A model generated the notes under the pieces. The model was not told the DNA's origin, made no database searches, and saw only the letters and a program-made list of their open reading frames with translations. The position numbers and the translations under genes were made by a program. DNA of 64,000 nucleotides, taken from positions 40,306,712-40,370,711 of the forward strand of contig CM028335.1 of the NCBI GenBank assembly GCA_016647705.1, in the 5' to 3' direction. Below are positions 21,541 to 33,986 of the stretch, one piece after another (within the stretch, counting starts at the first letter, position 1; each line of letters starts with the position of its first letter). Source of the DNA: Eucommia ulmoides (lineage: Eukaryota > Streptophyta > Magnoliopsida > Garryales > Eucommiaceae).

Positions 21541-24309
21541 TGTAGACATCGCATTTTGTCTCGCCCTGTTAGTATCGAATCGAAAGTACAAGTTAAGATA
21601 AAATTTAAACTAAGGTTTAAAGGGAATGAATTTCTACCTTAGATCATATTAGATATTACAAAAAAAAAAAAAAAAAAAAAACAAAAATACAAGAAAACAT
21701 AAAACTGTTAAGTTTGATCGAATTTGGTTAAGTAAAGGTTTTGGGTCAACCTCAAAATTCCTAAAGTTAAGGGGGAATAAAATGACATTATTAAAGGTTG
21801 ATTTTCATGAAATAACATTTAATATGAATAAAAATTAGTTACTACCCTTTAATTTAAGGAAATTTCATCAATTACACTTGTTAACCGTTTTGACCCCTGA
21901 AACATTTATTTTTAACAGTTTCATCTTCTTGACATCAGAAATTATTTTCTATTTTTTCAATTAAAGTATTAATCCTATTGTTACTACCCTTTAATGTAAT
22001 GAAATTTCACCAATCACTCTTGTTACCCGTTTTGACCCCTGAAACAATTACTTTTACTACTTTTGTCTTCTTGACACCAAAAATTCTTTTTATATTTATG
22101 CTTTATGATTTGAAGCATAAGTCATGCCAAATACCTTGATCAAACTAAAGGAATTTCCATGACAAGTCTAGTTACCCAAAGTAACTTAGGCTTAGGACTC
22201 GGTTCGAAATCAGCCAAACCAAAGTCATTATGACTAACATTCAAAGCCCATCACATCAACGACCCCATCATGCATTTAATGACTCATTAATGAGAATTAA
22301 ATGACCAAGATATTTTAAATATATTCCTTACCAAAATATCTAAGATAGAAACCAAGTTACTTAAAAAATAACTATCGGTTACAAATCCAACCGATTCGAT
22401 TTGCCATCAAGTCATGCATTAAATGAGCCATCGAATCAACCTCCCATCTAGAATTAAATTCTTCAAATAACATAGGGATACTACATTCAAAGAACCTAGA
22501 TATTTTGATCAAAATATCTTAGGAAAACCAAGTTACATGAAATGTAACTAAATGGTTACAAAACCTAATCGGACCAATTCCATTCTATCAAAGGGAGTTT
22601 AATGCCCATCAAATCAAGTGTCATGATTAAGAATTAAATGAAAATTTACACATGGAGACTACATACATTGCACCTCCAAAGCATTTAATGAAAGCTAACC
22701 GAACTAATTCAAGTAACAAGTACTTAGTAAGCAAACCAAACTGAAAAGTGTCACATCATGCATTAAATGCCCCATGTGCAAGCCAATCATGAGTAATGAT
22801 TGCCTATCATTACCTAAGATATTTTAAGATTTTGTAATCATTACAAAATTTTAGAAAATCTTAGTGAATCTTTAAGATTCATCAAAAACCATCAAACTAC
22901 AAGATATCAAAGGGTCACTCCTAGACCAAACAGCCCCTAAGGAGCAGGCTAGGATACCTTGTGCATTAGGCTAATGTGAAGGGTCCCCAAGCCTATAAAT
23001 AGGCAACTTGTTTTTACAATTTGAGAGGCTTAATCCAAGACTCTCAATCTAGTCTCAAATTTGTCTCTCGGGTCTAGGGAATTATCAAGCCTTCTAATCC
23101 AAAAACACCTTGAAATTCTATCAAATTACCTTCCTAAAGGAATTATTGAGGATCTTGGATGAATATCTCAAGACATTGTCGAAGAACAATCGAGAACAAC
23201 AGAGAAGATCAAAGAAAGAGAAGAATGAAATCACTTAGGGAAAGACCACTCCCCTAAGTTAGGTAAGTCCTCGAAAATGCCCTTCAATCTTGTTTAAATA
23301 CTATTATATTGCTTGTATATAGCATGTTTGGTTTGTTCTTAGATGCATAATTCATGTACATAGTGTATATATCAAGAAACAAGTCAAAATTATCAAAACA
23401 AGTAAAAAAGCATAAAAATATATCAAGAACATCAAGAACATGTCAAGAACATGAAGAAAATGTCAAGAACATGACGAGATTGTCAATCACACCATGAGTT
23501 GTACATAGCATATTTGATTCTCTCAAGAATGCATAAACTTGAACTCTAATAAACTCAAAACAAAAGTCATATCGAGAAGAAAAGCGTGTTGATCTGATTC
23601 TCAGCTACTTGAGACACATAAGCAACCTACGTAAGGGTTCAATCACTTGTATTAATAAAAATCAATTAATCTTGAACAAATAAACTATGTTTTGACTTGA
23701 TTCCCCGTGAAAACCAGGATACGTAGGCAACCTTTACAGGTTTGGTGTTAAATTTTTTTTTTCATTTCATATGTTTTATTTGTTGTTGCTGATAGATAGT
23801 TAACTTTACTTCCTTTCCTTAAATAAAAAAATGCATAAAAAAGACAAAAACATAAAAAATGGAATTATTGTGTTAAACAAAACCAAAGGAAATCACTTGG
23901 ATTTTGTTTAAATGTGAACATCTAGTTAGATTGAGGTACCATCTTTGGACTGGTGTCTTGGGGTGCTTAACACCTTCTCCGATCATAACCGACCCCCGAA
24001 CTTAAAGAAATCTCTGGTAAAAGACCTATTGTTTCAAGTTAAAACTTTGGCCATTTCAAATAAAAATAAATTTCTAAAATCACGGTGGCCTAGCATACCA
24101 TTTAATCCCATGCTAGGTGACGATTCCTTTCCAAAACAAAATCTCGGCCCAAAGAACATTTTCAAAACCAGCGCCTAGAAAAGCCCCTGAAAACCCATTT
24201 TCAAAAATAAAGGGATTTTGAGGATTTCGATAAGGAGGAATGAAACTTTGTTTTCCTCTTCTTCATGTTCTTTACTTCCTTTGGTTTCAAAAAATTTCGG
24301 GGTACGTTA
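21541..24309 (+). repeat. Ogre/Tat LTR 2, complete
   Basis: Starts TGTAGACATCGCATTTTGTC and ends CGGGGTACGTTA, next to a tRNA-Arg-type primer site. About 2.77 kb. It lies inside the gag of the preceding Ogre copy. Contains a poly-A at about 21659-21681 and a CTATAAATAGGC promoter-like box at about 22994. The terminal CA has become TA; the reversed copy at 63125 keeps the expected TGACGCACCCC end. Confidence 0.85.
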
Positions 24310-24311
24310 GT

Positions 24312-24329
24312 TGGTGACTTTGCTGGGGA
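24312..24329 (+). other. Primer-binding site, tRNA-Arg type (Ogre/Tat)
   Basis: TGGTGACTTTGCTGGGGA sits two bases after the LTR end and closely fits the tRNA-Arg site TGGCGACTCTGCTGGGGA typical of Ogre elements. Confidence 0.85.
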
Positions 24330-24966
24330 CTTTTGAGGGTCAAGCCTAGTTAGAGTCTAAATTTTGTTCACGATTAAGTAAACACCAAAAAATATGTCTT
24401 CGGTTTTTCGAATATAAATAATTTCCTAAAAAAATAAAAATTTCTTTCAATATGTTTATATTCTTGCATGCATTTATTTATTCTCATTTAATTTGTCGTC
24501 TTTAAATATCTGCATTTACATTAGTGTCTTTAAATTTCTACATTTACTTTCTGTATACTCTTTCCAACGCAGGAGCACCACTTTGCATTGAATATCGTGA
24601 GAAAAAAAAATCCGAAGTTGTAAACCTCCTAGGGATAGAGGGGACGGCCATAGGGGCTAAAGTCATGCGATTTTATCACGTCGACCTAAGCTCCGAAACC
24701 CTATAGGATTATAAAGAGGAGTTAGTAGAAGCAAGGTCAGACAGTTTATCTCCTAGGAGACGGCTACAAAACTTGCCTCGCATGGATCACCAACCAACAA
24801 TGAATGTTCCCTCGGGGAGGACGCTAAAGGTTTGAAGATCTGGGAATTGAACTTTTTTAGGATGCATTAGTAGAAAATCCATAAACCACATTTAGTAAGC
24901 CTATAATAGAATGATATCTAAAGCCCTGTTCTACTTAGGACACTATCTTGGAGATTTTTATTTTTA
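24330..24966 (+). other. Ogre leader region, truncated by Tat-D
   Basis: Follows the primer site. An open stretch at 24524-24706 (GAPLCIEYREKKKSEVVNLL) and the following codons read as a plausible but unrecognised ORF, with stops. Insertion of Tat-D at 24971 cuts it off. No matching continuation was identified after 52268. Confidence 0.45.
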
Positions 24967-24971
24967 TCTTG

Positions 24972-25619
24972 TAATGTTACCAAAAAATCCCCGGTACGTG
25001 TTACAGCTCCTTACGTACCGAAAACCTCCACAACCTGTAATCCAACCTACAAAACCAGTTAGTTTTATGGGGGGCATCAGTGTGGTATTGGCCAAAGAAC
25101 CTCTGACATGAGAATAATATTAGACTGCACTTTGATAGAATAAAAGCTGTAGACTGTATATTGAGTGTAATATTGGGAATCATTTTTATGATACCTATAT
25201 TTCCTATATATATATTTGAGCCAATTTCCCTTGTAACCGTCCCCTCTATGATCCTCTCCCCGTTTCATACTTAACTGCTGTGAATGTTGCCTGTGCTCTC
25301 ATTACGGGATGTTACGTTAATCATGTCTTTGCATAAGGAGGAGGGTGATGTGGAAACGATTATCGTTGACCTACCATCCTTAGATTTGATAGCCATGCCT
25401 TCATTAAGAAGGTTTGTTTTGTACTAGGTCAGCCCGTACATGCGACTGGGCTTCATTAGTAGGTCATGCATTTCATTTTTTGGGCTATTAGAGTTGTCGG
25501 TCCATGATTAATTATTGGATCACAAATCCATTCCTATCGGGTCAGATTCTATCCACTGACCCGACTCATCTTCTTGACACTGGTTTCATGATTCACGCGT
25601 GGAAATTTCTCCCATATTA
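24972..25619 (-). repeat. 3' LTR of Tat-D
   Basis: About 648 bases, matching 51626-52262 from TGTTACCAAAAAATCCCC through CATGATTAATTATTGGATC to TTTCTCCCATATTA. The adjoining plus-strand pyrimidine tract (TTTACCTTCCTAACTTCC) is the reverse of a polypurine primer. Confidence 0.88.
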
Positions 25620-25961
25620 TTTACCTTCCTAACTTCCATGGCGATTCACCGAATCGAGACGGAAGATCATTTTTCTTCTGTTTCAGTTCCTTGGCGTGAA
25701 TTTTTATGAGTTTGTAATTCTGGCCTTATTCGACCATAATTCTAGACCTTTTGACCAAGTCAAATTGGTGAAGTTTAGCTGGACATCAAGGTTAATGCTT
25801 TGTCGGCCAAGATAGGGCAATAGTAGAGACATCAGTAGCTGGGTGTGGGGACTCTTGGGCCCTATGGTTGGGATGAACATACTTTTGATTGGACTTAATT
25901 CAATCCTGACCAGATTTGGTTTAGTGTTGGCCGAGGTCAACTCAAATTTGACCATGCCCAC

Positions 25962-27351
25962 TTGTAGCGCGAAATTTTACGTCGCTACTTTCACCGCAAG
26001 TGTACGGGTCAAGTTTTAGTATAATGGGAAGAGTAAGGGTTGTCATATCCACATGGATTAGATATAATTGTTGCCAATTACCATGATTATCATAACCAAA
26101 CATTATTTCGGCGATAAAAACATGGTTTTTGTTTTTAAATATAAAATACTAATCTAATTAACTAATTAAACTAATTATACTATAATACTAATATGAGACA
26201 TTTAGGGGAATGGATTATCTAGGGATTAACTTCATTTACTTATACATGTTTGATCTAATCTAATTTACATTAACAATATTTACACTATCCGAGAATCTAA
26301 GTATTGAAAACTGACTCACTACCTCTCCCGAGTGTAAAGTTAATGAATATGAGACTTCGTGTCAATGTTGAGGTCCCCCTCGAGCATCTATACGATATTT
26401 GGTCACATGATTCTTGCCTCAACCTCATGGATTGCACACTTTCTAATGTCCGCTCGGGTCATTAGATCGTCGTGTTGTGTTTAAACCCTAATCCGAATTT
26501 AGGGTTACCTCTCCTGAGTGTCAAACCCCGATTTCTCAGTATATCATAACAAGCATATAAAGGAAATTAAAGAACGATAAACACAATCGAATAACGAAGA
26601 ACAACTGTTAACGAAACACAATTCAAACAAACAACATTTTCATAAACTATATTGATCCCATAGATAATCCATGTTTAGCTAATGGTTATAACCATATATA
26701 CAATAACAAACGAGCTCAACATGCTTAAACAAACTACCAAAGTTAGGAAATAAAGAGAGAAACGAAAGAGACTAGTTTTTATCTGAAGAATCGATGCTAA
26801 AATCGCTTCGAGATCGTTCTATCTTCTTGGAAATGTGATCTTCTCCTTTGGTTGTGTTAAGCACACCAAAATCTACCCTTTAATTTCTCTATCCCTTCCT
26901 ATGGTTGAAAAAATAGAGGAGGATGGATGAAATAATAGGAATAAAATATCTAAAAACATACTTTACAGGTGTAGGGCTCACCGCTGCAGCGATGGTGATA
27001 TCGACAAGCTCATCGCTGCAGTGGTGGCTTGATCGCTGTAGCGGTGGTAAAGCAGAAGACTTTATGCTCTTTCACCATTGCAGCGGTGGAAAAATAGAGG
27101 TTTTTTGACCTCTCTGTTGTTTTCCCGCTGCAACGATGGGTTTGCATTTATGAATTTGGCCTTTTTACTAATTTTTCCACCGTTCTTCCACCGATTAGCT
27201 TAATTTTCAACCGTTTTAGCTTCTTTTCGTCCCAAACACTTGATTAATACAAAAACAAATAAAAAATAATTAAAATGAATTAAAACACTATAAAAATACT
27301 CAAAAACTACCAAATTTGGTTTGGAAATAAATGGATAAATTTCACCTATCA
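25962..27351 (-). mobile_element. Solo LTR, Athila-type, in the Tat-D 3' internal region
   Basis: A 1390-base unit with the perfect target duplication cccac (25957-25961 and 27352-27356), ending TTTCACCTATCA. It carries the family signature (CCGCAAGTGTACGGGTCAAG, CTCCCGAGTGT, GTTGTGTTTAAACCCTA) and at least five palindromes of CGCTGCAGCGATGG type at about 26979-27140. No internal sequence remains. Confidence 0.9.
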
Positions 27352-27652
27352 CCCACACCCCACCTAGTGAATTAATCTTAGCACCTGCTAAGCTATGCGT
27401 TATACTATTACCAAGCAGTGTAGGTAAGCTGGGAATTATTTGATTACTTAGCTATCTTTTACACATTTAGTCTTATCAGTTTGCAATGATGATGCTCATT
27501 AATTATGACTGGGCTTAAGCGCCAACCGTATTTGATCTTGGGAACCATCTCATTCCCCTTGATATTTTCTTCTGCCATTTTGCCTCATATGTCATAAATA
27601 TCCCGACAATTAAGTGTCACCTTTCCCGTCATTTCATGTTCACTGGTTTAGC

Positions 27653-27660
27653 TATTTAAA
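27653..27660 (+). promoter_or_regulatory. TATA-like box before the Tat-D accessory ORF
   Basis: TATTTAAA lies about 90 bases before ATG 27744, followed by a CT-rich leader. Confidence 0.4.
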
Positions 27661-27743
27661 GCCAAGCCTCCTCGAGGCCTCTTCACAATTTTCTTTTTTG
27701 CTAATTCACTCTCATGCTTCTTTCTTTCTCCTTTAGTCTTAGT

Positions 27744-28204
27744 ATGAATATGGCCTCCTCGTCGTCTACTTTTGATATTTTCGACACCGTTCTAGAAGAA
27801 AGAAAGAAGGAATTTAAGCAAGAGTATCGCTTTCACCAACTCATGATGATGGTGAAGACCTTTGATGCATGGCACCCTAGGCTTTGGCCCATCGATGATG
27901 CTAGTCCCTCTACGCTTCCCTTGATGTTGCCCATTTTTGCGTGATATCCTAACTCCACGAACTTCGTGGTCAGTTGTGGGTGGCAGAGAAAAAAATTGAA
28001 GAGTTACGAGCCCAAGTGCATCTCCATAAAACTCACAATGGTGTGCTGAAGGCAAAGATGGAGAAGCTTTTGGACTAGAGTGAGAAGAAAAAGGAGAAAA
28101 TACACTAATTCGTTCTAGAACTGAGCCAGTATGAAGTGGGTGGCTCATACTCCTCGAGTTCGGACTCCGAAGGCTCGGATTCTTTCCCTTTTCCTGGATT
28201 GTAG
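27744..28204 (+). pseudogene. Tat-D antisense accessory ORF, frameshifted
   Basis: ATG 27744 (or 27714) opens a frame reading MASSSSTFDIFDTVLEERKK through WHPRLWPIDDASPS. It stops at 27944; a shift of frame near 27925 restores VAEKKIEELRAQVHLHKTHN and a second coiled coil, then two stops and a Ser/Asp-rich end (SYSSSSDSEGSDSFPF) at about 28150-28204. It is transcribed against gag-pol and has its own TATA-like box, as reported for the accessory gene of maize Grande elements in the same lineage. Function unknown. Confidence 0.5.
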
Positions 28205-28929
28205 TAGGTGTTTTTTTTTTTCCTTGTAAAGCCTCAAGAGCTTTTTTTTGAACAATATAGGCATATTAGTCACCAAATAAGCCATTCCATGTGTAATTCC
28301 CTTTTCAGTCCGAACTCCATGATAAGAAGTGATAAGTTCAAGACTGGAAAAGAATGATACCTTAAGTTGGATTCCTGTGGTGGTGAAATGTAGTTACATC
28401 TATTTTGTATTGATTCTGTAGTAATAAGTGATAAGTTCAAGACCTTTTTTTTTTTTTTTTGTTGTTTATCAGAAGCTGTTGAACTTTATGTGTCGTGTGT
28501 TGAATGAAATTCCAGAATAGTACTTGTGTTCAAATATCATTCATGCATAAAATATGGGTCTCGACCATCACGTTTGAGAATAAATAATGTTTAGATAATA
28601 AGAGTAAGTTTCCCAACTATAACTTTTAATGAGGGTAAGAAGCGATTAGGGAAGAATAAGAAGTAAATTCCTATGTCAGCAAGAAATGTATTTTTATTCT
28701 TCCATCATCTGCCCTGTACCATATCAAGTTTAAGTAATAAACATGATGTGGAATGCATGAATCTCGATAGACTAATTGAAACAATGTACTTACTGACTTG
28801 AAATTTGGCAATTTGTTGCACATCACCTCTCGAATACATTACCTTGAGTGGCTCAACATCCTAGTCGAGTCAATCTGAGCTGCCATCAAACATGACGATG
28901 AGTTTTCATTAAGCATTCACTAAGTGGGA

Positions 28930-29480
28930 TAATCAGAGTAGCTGGGTTGGTGCGTTGAGCTGATCTTAGCAGTTTTACTGATTGGTGGTCCGATGAGCCG
29001 ATGTGGGCAGTTTAGTTGGTTGATGAGTTGAACTTGGCAGCTCAGTTTAGGGATAAAGTTTAGTTGATGAGATGATTTTGGCAGCTCAGTATATGGGTTA
29101 ACTGAGTTAGGCAGTTCTACAGGTTGATGAGCTGATATTGGCAGCTTGGTATATGGGTGAACTGAGCTTGGCAGTTTAGCCGATTGAGGAGCTGATATTG
29201 GTAGCTCAGTATAAGAGTGAACTGAGCTAGGCAATTCAACCGATTGATGAGCTGATATTGGCAGCTTGGTTTGTGGGTGAACTGAGCTAGGCAGTTTAGT
29301 CAGTTGAGGAGTTGATATTTACAGCTCGGTTTTAGAAATGAGCTGATCTGGGTAGCTTAGTTCAGAGAGGAATTGATCTAGGTAGTTCAATTTATTTGAT
29401 GAGCTAAACTTGGCAGCTCTGTTACGGGTGAATTGATCTAGGCAGCTCGGTTAGTTGGCGAGCTGACCTTGGTAACTCAC
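28930..29480. repeat. 60-base minisatellite in the Tat-D 3' region
   Basis: About eight to nine imperfect units. The clearest stretch (about 29050-29330) repeats GAGCTGATATTGGCAGCT, then GTGAACTGAGCTAGGCAGTT, at 60-base spacing. Sixty is a multiple of three, so minus-strand frames stay open and look coding, but the product is only a repeated peptide. Confidence 0.85.
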
Positions 29481-29659
29481 TTTTAGACCGTTTAATATCC
29501 TAAGGGTAATGATGGTCCTTGTTGAAACTTTTTCATGAAGATAAGTAGCTAAGACTGCTTATTCAATAGTTTACAACCGAAATAGCAAACAACTTTTCTT
29601 CAAATCTAATATGATAAATAATAAGGAACTCACACAAAGTATTTTCGCAAATGCGTAAT

Positions 29660-30745
29660 ATTCCATAGCTGAGGGATTGGAACACCATCCAGATCTTCCA
29701 ACCAGTACATCCCAAGTTTGTTTACCTTGATCACTTTGTACGACCCTTCCTAGGTAGGGGCTAGTTTTCCTAGTCGAACCTTTAGGCGGTGCAACATCAC
29801 CCTCCGAAGCACTAGCTCTCTCACTGTGAAGTGTCTCGGGTGAACTCCGTGGTTGAATGTCCTTACTATCTTTGATTTGTAGGCCACCATCATTAATGCT
29901 GTTTGGTACCGTTTCTCCTCCAGCTGGTCTAACTCTTGGTGTATCGTTATCTATTTTTCTACGGGATTGATCGTGTTATCCCTCCTCGAAGGTAAACCGA
30001 TCTCCATTGGGACCACGACTTCTGTCCCATACGTTATGGAGTAAGGCGTTTCCCTTGTGGTTGTGCTCAAAGTAGTACGGTTAGCCCACAAGTTTGTTGG
30101 TAGTTCTTTCACCCATTTGCCTTTCGCATCGTCTAATCGCTTTTTGAGTGCTTCTTTCTACTTGCCCATTTACTTATGGATAAGCTGGGATTGATGTCCA
30201 ATGTTGTATTTTCAATTCATTGTACATCCAAGTAACCTTTCCCCATGTCAAGGGCATTCCATTATTTGATATTGATACTGCCGAAATACCAAACAACAGA
30301 TTACTAGCTTCCAAAGAAAGTTCTTGACCTTATTCTCGCCCATAGTCATGAATGCATCAGTCTTCACCCATTGGGTGAAGTAATCGATCACTACTGGTAA
30401 ATACTTCTTTTTCCCAAGTGTTGGCGTAAATGGCTCTAGGACATCCATTCCCTATTGAGAAAAAGGCCATGGACTATGGATGGGTGTTTGTGTTTGAAAA
30501 GGAACTCGAAAGTAATTTGAGAACCGTTGGCATTTGTCACACTTCTTGACGTACTCCTTCGCATCGCTGTGCATAGTTGGCCAGTAATATTCGAATATAA
30601 GTGCCTTGTGGGCCAAGGTTCTTCCTCCCTGATGGTTCCCAGAAAATCATTCGTGAATCTCTTGCAGCACATAGGTATCTTCCTTTGGCCCCAAGCAGAG
30701 TAACAAAGGCTATGTGAATGACCTTCGGTATAACTTACCATCCAT
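29660..30745 (-). pseudogene. Tat-D integrase remnant
   Basis: From the right on the minus strand: the zinc-binding part with KCDKCQRFSNYF at about 30515-30555, then MDVLEPFTPTLGKKKYLPVV at 30448 leading into a DDE core start (IDYFTQWVKTDAF), a decayed middle section, and a C-terminal part with GCTGWKIWMV near 29690. Frameshifts and many stops occur. The layout is that of Tat integrases without a chromodomain. Confidence 0.7.
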
Positions 30746-30959
30746 CATGATGTATCTTGATACCTTGTATAAGATCTTTTGAGTTGATTTCTTGTTGCCT
30801 GGTAATGTTCCCTCACTCAAGTAGCGCACTAAAGGAGTTCTCTACTCTTCGTTTTGTCCCAACTCTCCAAAACATACACAAGATTTAGTTTGGACTGGTA
30901 CGGACGACTGCTCTAAATAATCCACCACCTTGGATTGCTAATTTGGACTGAAGGATGAT

Positions 30960-31250
30960 GCTAGTAATGACAGTGCATCCACTTTTTCATTCTCATCCTT
31001 AGACCACATAATACCTGTCTATTTAATTGACTACGAGCTGTGAATCTGATTTGGCCTCCACATTATGGGCTCCCAGCTCCTTCACTAAGGTTAGGTCCAG
31101 GATTACAGCTTCACATCCTGTCTCGTTGTTGGATGCTCTAAATTCGAGCTGTATAGTCTTCTTTAGTTGATCGTCTTTTAGGGTTTCTAGAATTATGCCA
31201 ACTCCACATCATCGTGAGTTTGATGCTACGTCAACCCATAATTTCCAAGT
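30960..31250 (-). pseudogene. Tat-D second (archaeal-type) RNase H remnant
   Basis: Between the first RNase H and integrase, fragments in shifting frames read W-V-D-x-A-S-N-S-R, FRASNNETGCEAVI, LVKELGAHNVEAKSDSQLVV. Compared with the usual order (WxLYVDGSSNxxGSGAG ... SNNEAEYEALI ... SDSQLVV), the middle glutamate position and the first aspartate are visible. The extra RNase H is diagnostic of Tat elements. Heavily mutated. Confidence 0.65.
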
Positions 31251-31262
31251 TCTTATTGGAGT

Positions 31263-32525
31263 TCACGAACACTCATCGTCCTCTATGGCTGATCCTTTTG
31301 GAGGTGTTAGTTCAATAATGAAATCAGCCAGCACTTGGCCTTTAATTGTTGTCCTAGGCTTAAAGGTCACATAGAATTCTCCCATCTCTACTACCCACTT
31401 CATGAGGTGGCCCGAAGCCTCTGGCCAGTGCATTACTGCTCTGAGTGGGTACGAAGTTAGCACGTTGATTACATGTGCTTGGAATTAAGGTCGCAGTTTT
31501 TGGACTGCGGTTATCAGGGCTAAAATGAGCTTATCGAGTTCAGTGTGGCGAGTTTTCATCGGTACCAAGAATTTTCTTACATAGAATACTGGCTTCTGCC
31601 CTCTTACGCGTTCCTTCAGCAATGCTGCATTGACCGCAACGACGGAGACTGCTAAATATAAGTATAGCTCATCTCTAGTCTCGACCTTAGCTAAAGTTTT
31701 GACAAAGCCCAAGTAATTTTTGATGGGCTGTAGGGCACGTTCACTCCCTTCATCCTAATGAAAAATCTTGCTCCCTCTCAAGATTTTGAAGAAAGGAGCA
31801 CACCTGTCTGTAAATTTGGCGATGAACCTGTGCAGAGCTGCCAATCTTCTAGTCAGCACCTGGACTTTACGTATCGTCGTGGGGGACTTCATCCTTCTAA
31901 AAACTTCTATTTTTCCAGCATCAACCGCGATGTCTGCCTTGTTCACCACAAAACCTAGAAATTTTCTCGACGTTACACCGAAAGCACATTTTTTAGGGTT
32001 CAACTTCATATTGTACTTTCATAGTATTACGAAAGCTCCTTCTAAATGCTCCAAATGATTTTTCCTTCTTTAAACTCTTAACTAACATGTCATCTATATA
32101 AACCTCCATAGTTACTTTGATTTTTTCTTGGAATATGTGGTTCAACAAATGTTGATACGTTGCCTCGACGTTTATTAGACCGAAGGTCATTACTTTATAG
32201 CAAAATGTACCTCTAGGGGTGATGAAAGCCGTCGCTTCCTCATCTGGATAATTTATCTGTATCTGATTATACCCTGAGTAGGCATTCATTATAGATAATA
32301 ACTCGCGCCTAGCAGTTGCGTCCACTATTTGGTTGATCCTGAGCATTGGATAACAATACTTGGGGTATGCCTGGTTAAGATCAGCAAAGTCCATGCACAT
32401 CCTCCATTTTCCATTCTTTTTCTTGACCAACACAGGGTTGGCTAGCCACTTTTGGTAGACTACCTTCCTTATATGCCCTATTTTGAGCAACCTTCACACT
32501 TTAGACTCTATTACCTCTTTCTTCT
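31263..32525 (-). pseudogene. Tat-D reverse transcriptase and RNase H remnant
   Basis: The RT core (32490-31993) is open for 165 codons: KWLANPVLVKKKNGKWRMCM, D-x-N-Q-A-Y-P-K, AYSGYNQI, and the catalytic YIDDMLVKSL. A frame change leads to MKLNPKKCAFGVTSRKFLGF (32009). RNase H follows at 31712-31263 with YLYLAVSVVAVNAALL, RHTELDKLILALITAVQKLR and KGQVLADFIIELTP. Order and wording are those of Tat/Ogre pol. The RT active site is intact but the chain is broken by stops between segments. The upstream end abuts the Athila insertion. Confidence 0.88.
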
Positions 32526-32591
32526 CCGAACTGAACATCATTCTCTTCTATTTTTCTGGAGGATAAGACCTCGATATATTGAGACGGTGAA

Positions 32592-33986
32592 TGTTCACTG
32601 TATTTTAATGGTTTGATTTTACTCGCAAGTGCACGAGGTCAAATTTTAATAAAGTGGATCCGACGATCGAGTGTCGTCCACTGGGATTTCTCGTTAGAAT
32701 TAGTTAAGTACTACAATTGATATAACTTAATATTATCTAAACGTTTCAAGATTTGAAATTTGTTTGCTAATTGAAAACTAATTAAACCTTAAATACTTGG
32801 GATTAATTCTATGAAAATGGATTACTTAGGGATTAATTTCGTTCACTAATACATGTTTGATTTAGTCTAGTTTATATTAACGCTATTCAACCTATTCGAC
32901 AATTTAGGTATCATAAACTCACTCACTACCTTTCCCGAGTGTAAAGTGAGTGAATATGCAATCGTGTTAACACCGATATCCCTATCTAGCATCTAAATGA
33001 GTATATGAATCTTGACCCAATCTCACGGATTGCACACGTTCTAATAATCGCCCGAAATATTAGAACGTCGTGTTGTGTTTAACCCTAGTCCAAATCTGGG
33101 ATCACCTCTCCCGAGTGTTAAACCCCGTATTCTCAAACAACCACAATACCATATAAAGTATACTATGGATGTAATAAAACAGTAAACACAATCGGATATA
33201 GATGAACAACGGCTAACGAAACACAGTGATTCACTTAAACATGCATGTTCATGAGCTAATCAATCCCTAGATAATGACTACTTAGCCACACATGATCATA
33301 ATCGAATATTCATTAACACATGAGAAAAACATAATTATTCAATCAAAAAAATTTAGAAACAAAGATAGAAACAAAGAAGGAATGGCAAATCTATAAAGTG
33401 GATGGTTCCACTTCAGCAAAAACCGCTCCGAGATCGTTTCCTCTTCTCCAAATGTGATCTTCTCTTCTTAGGTATGATCTAGGACTTCTCGGAACTCTTT
33501 TTTTTTTTTTTTTTTGGTAAGGTTGGAAGTGGGTGGATACAAATAGGGGTTGAAAATATCCTAGAAATATCAAGAAAACGCGTTGCCAGTTGTTGCTTGA
33601 TCGTTGCAGCGATAAGGACATCACTGCTGCGATGGGGAGTTAGTAGGGCTTCAACCCTGTCATCGCTACAACGATGGGGAGGCAGAAGGTCCACTGACCT
33701 TTCATCCCTGCATCGATGAAGAGCATCGCTGCACCGATCAAGTGCCAGTGACCGTGTGATGCTGGTGCTGCAACGATAAATCTATCGATGCAGCGTTGAG
33801 GCTGCAGGTTCTCCTTTTGATATTTTTTCAATGTTTGTCCACTAAGGTCCTATCGATTAGCTCAATTTCAATCGATTTTATCCCTCACACATGATTTACA
33901 TAAAAACGAATAAAAATAAATTTAAACACTACAAGAACACTCAAAAACTACCAAATTCGGCTTGAAAATAAATAGGTAAATTCAAC
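32592..33986 (-). repeat. 3' LTR of the Athila element, interrupted 6 bases from its tip
   Basis: Starts TGTTCACTGTATTTTAATGG (compare TGTTCGCTATATTCTAATGC at 48959) and runs to TTCAAC, where the nested element enters. The last six bases, CTATCA, are found at 39589-39594. Pieces total 1401 bases against 1400 for the other LTR. Palindromes of CGCTGCAGCG type cluster at about 33600-33810. Confidence 0.92.

Noticed and set aside
24312..24329. tRNA-like sequences at primer sites (also 4385, 48936, 51611, 55165, 60483)
   Set aside because: Only 12-18 bases complementary to tRNA 3' ends, each next to an LTR; no cloverleaf, so not tRNA genes.
28920..29234. 104-codon minus-strand ORF with a repeated SSVHPYTELPISA-like peptide, considered as a repeat protein
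   Set aside because: It is the translation of a 60-base minisatellite in a retroelement 3' region; unit length divisible by three explains the open frame.
28930..29480. CRISPR-like array
   Set aside because: Units are continuous tandem repeats without unique spacers, in a plant retroelement.
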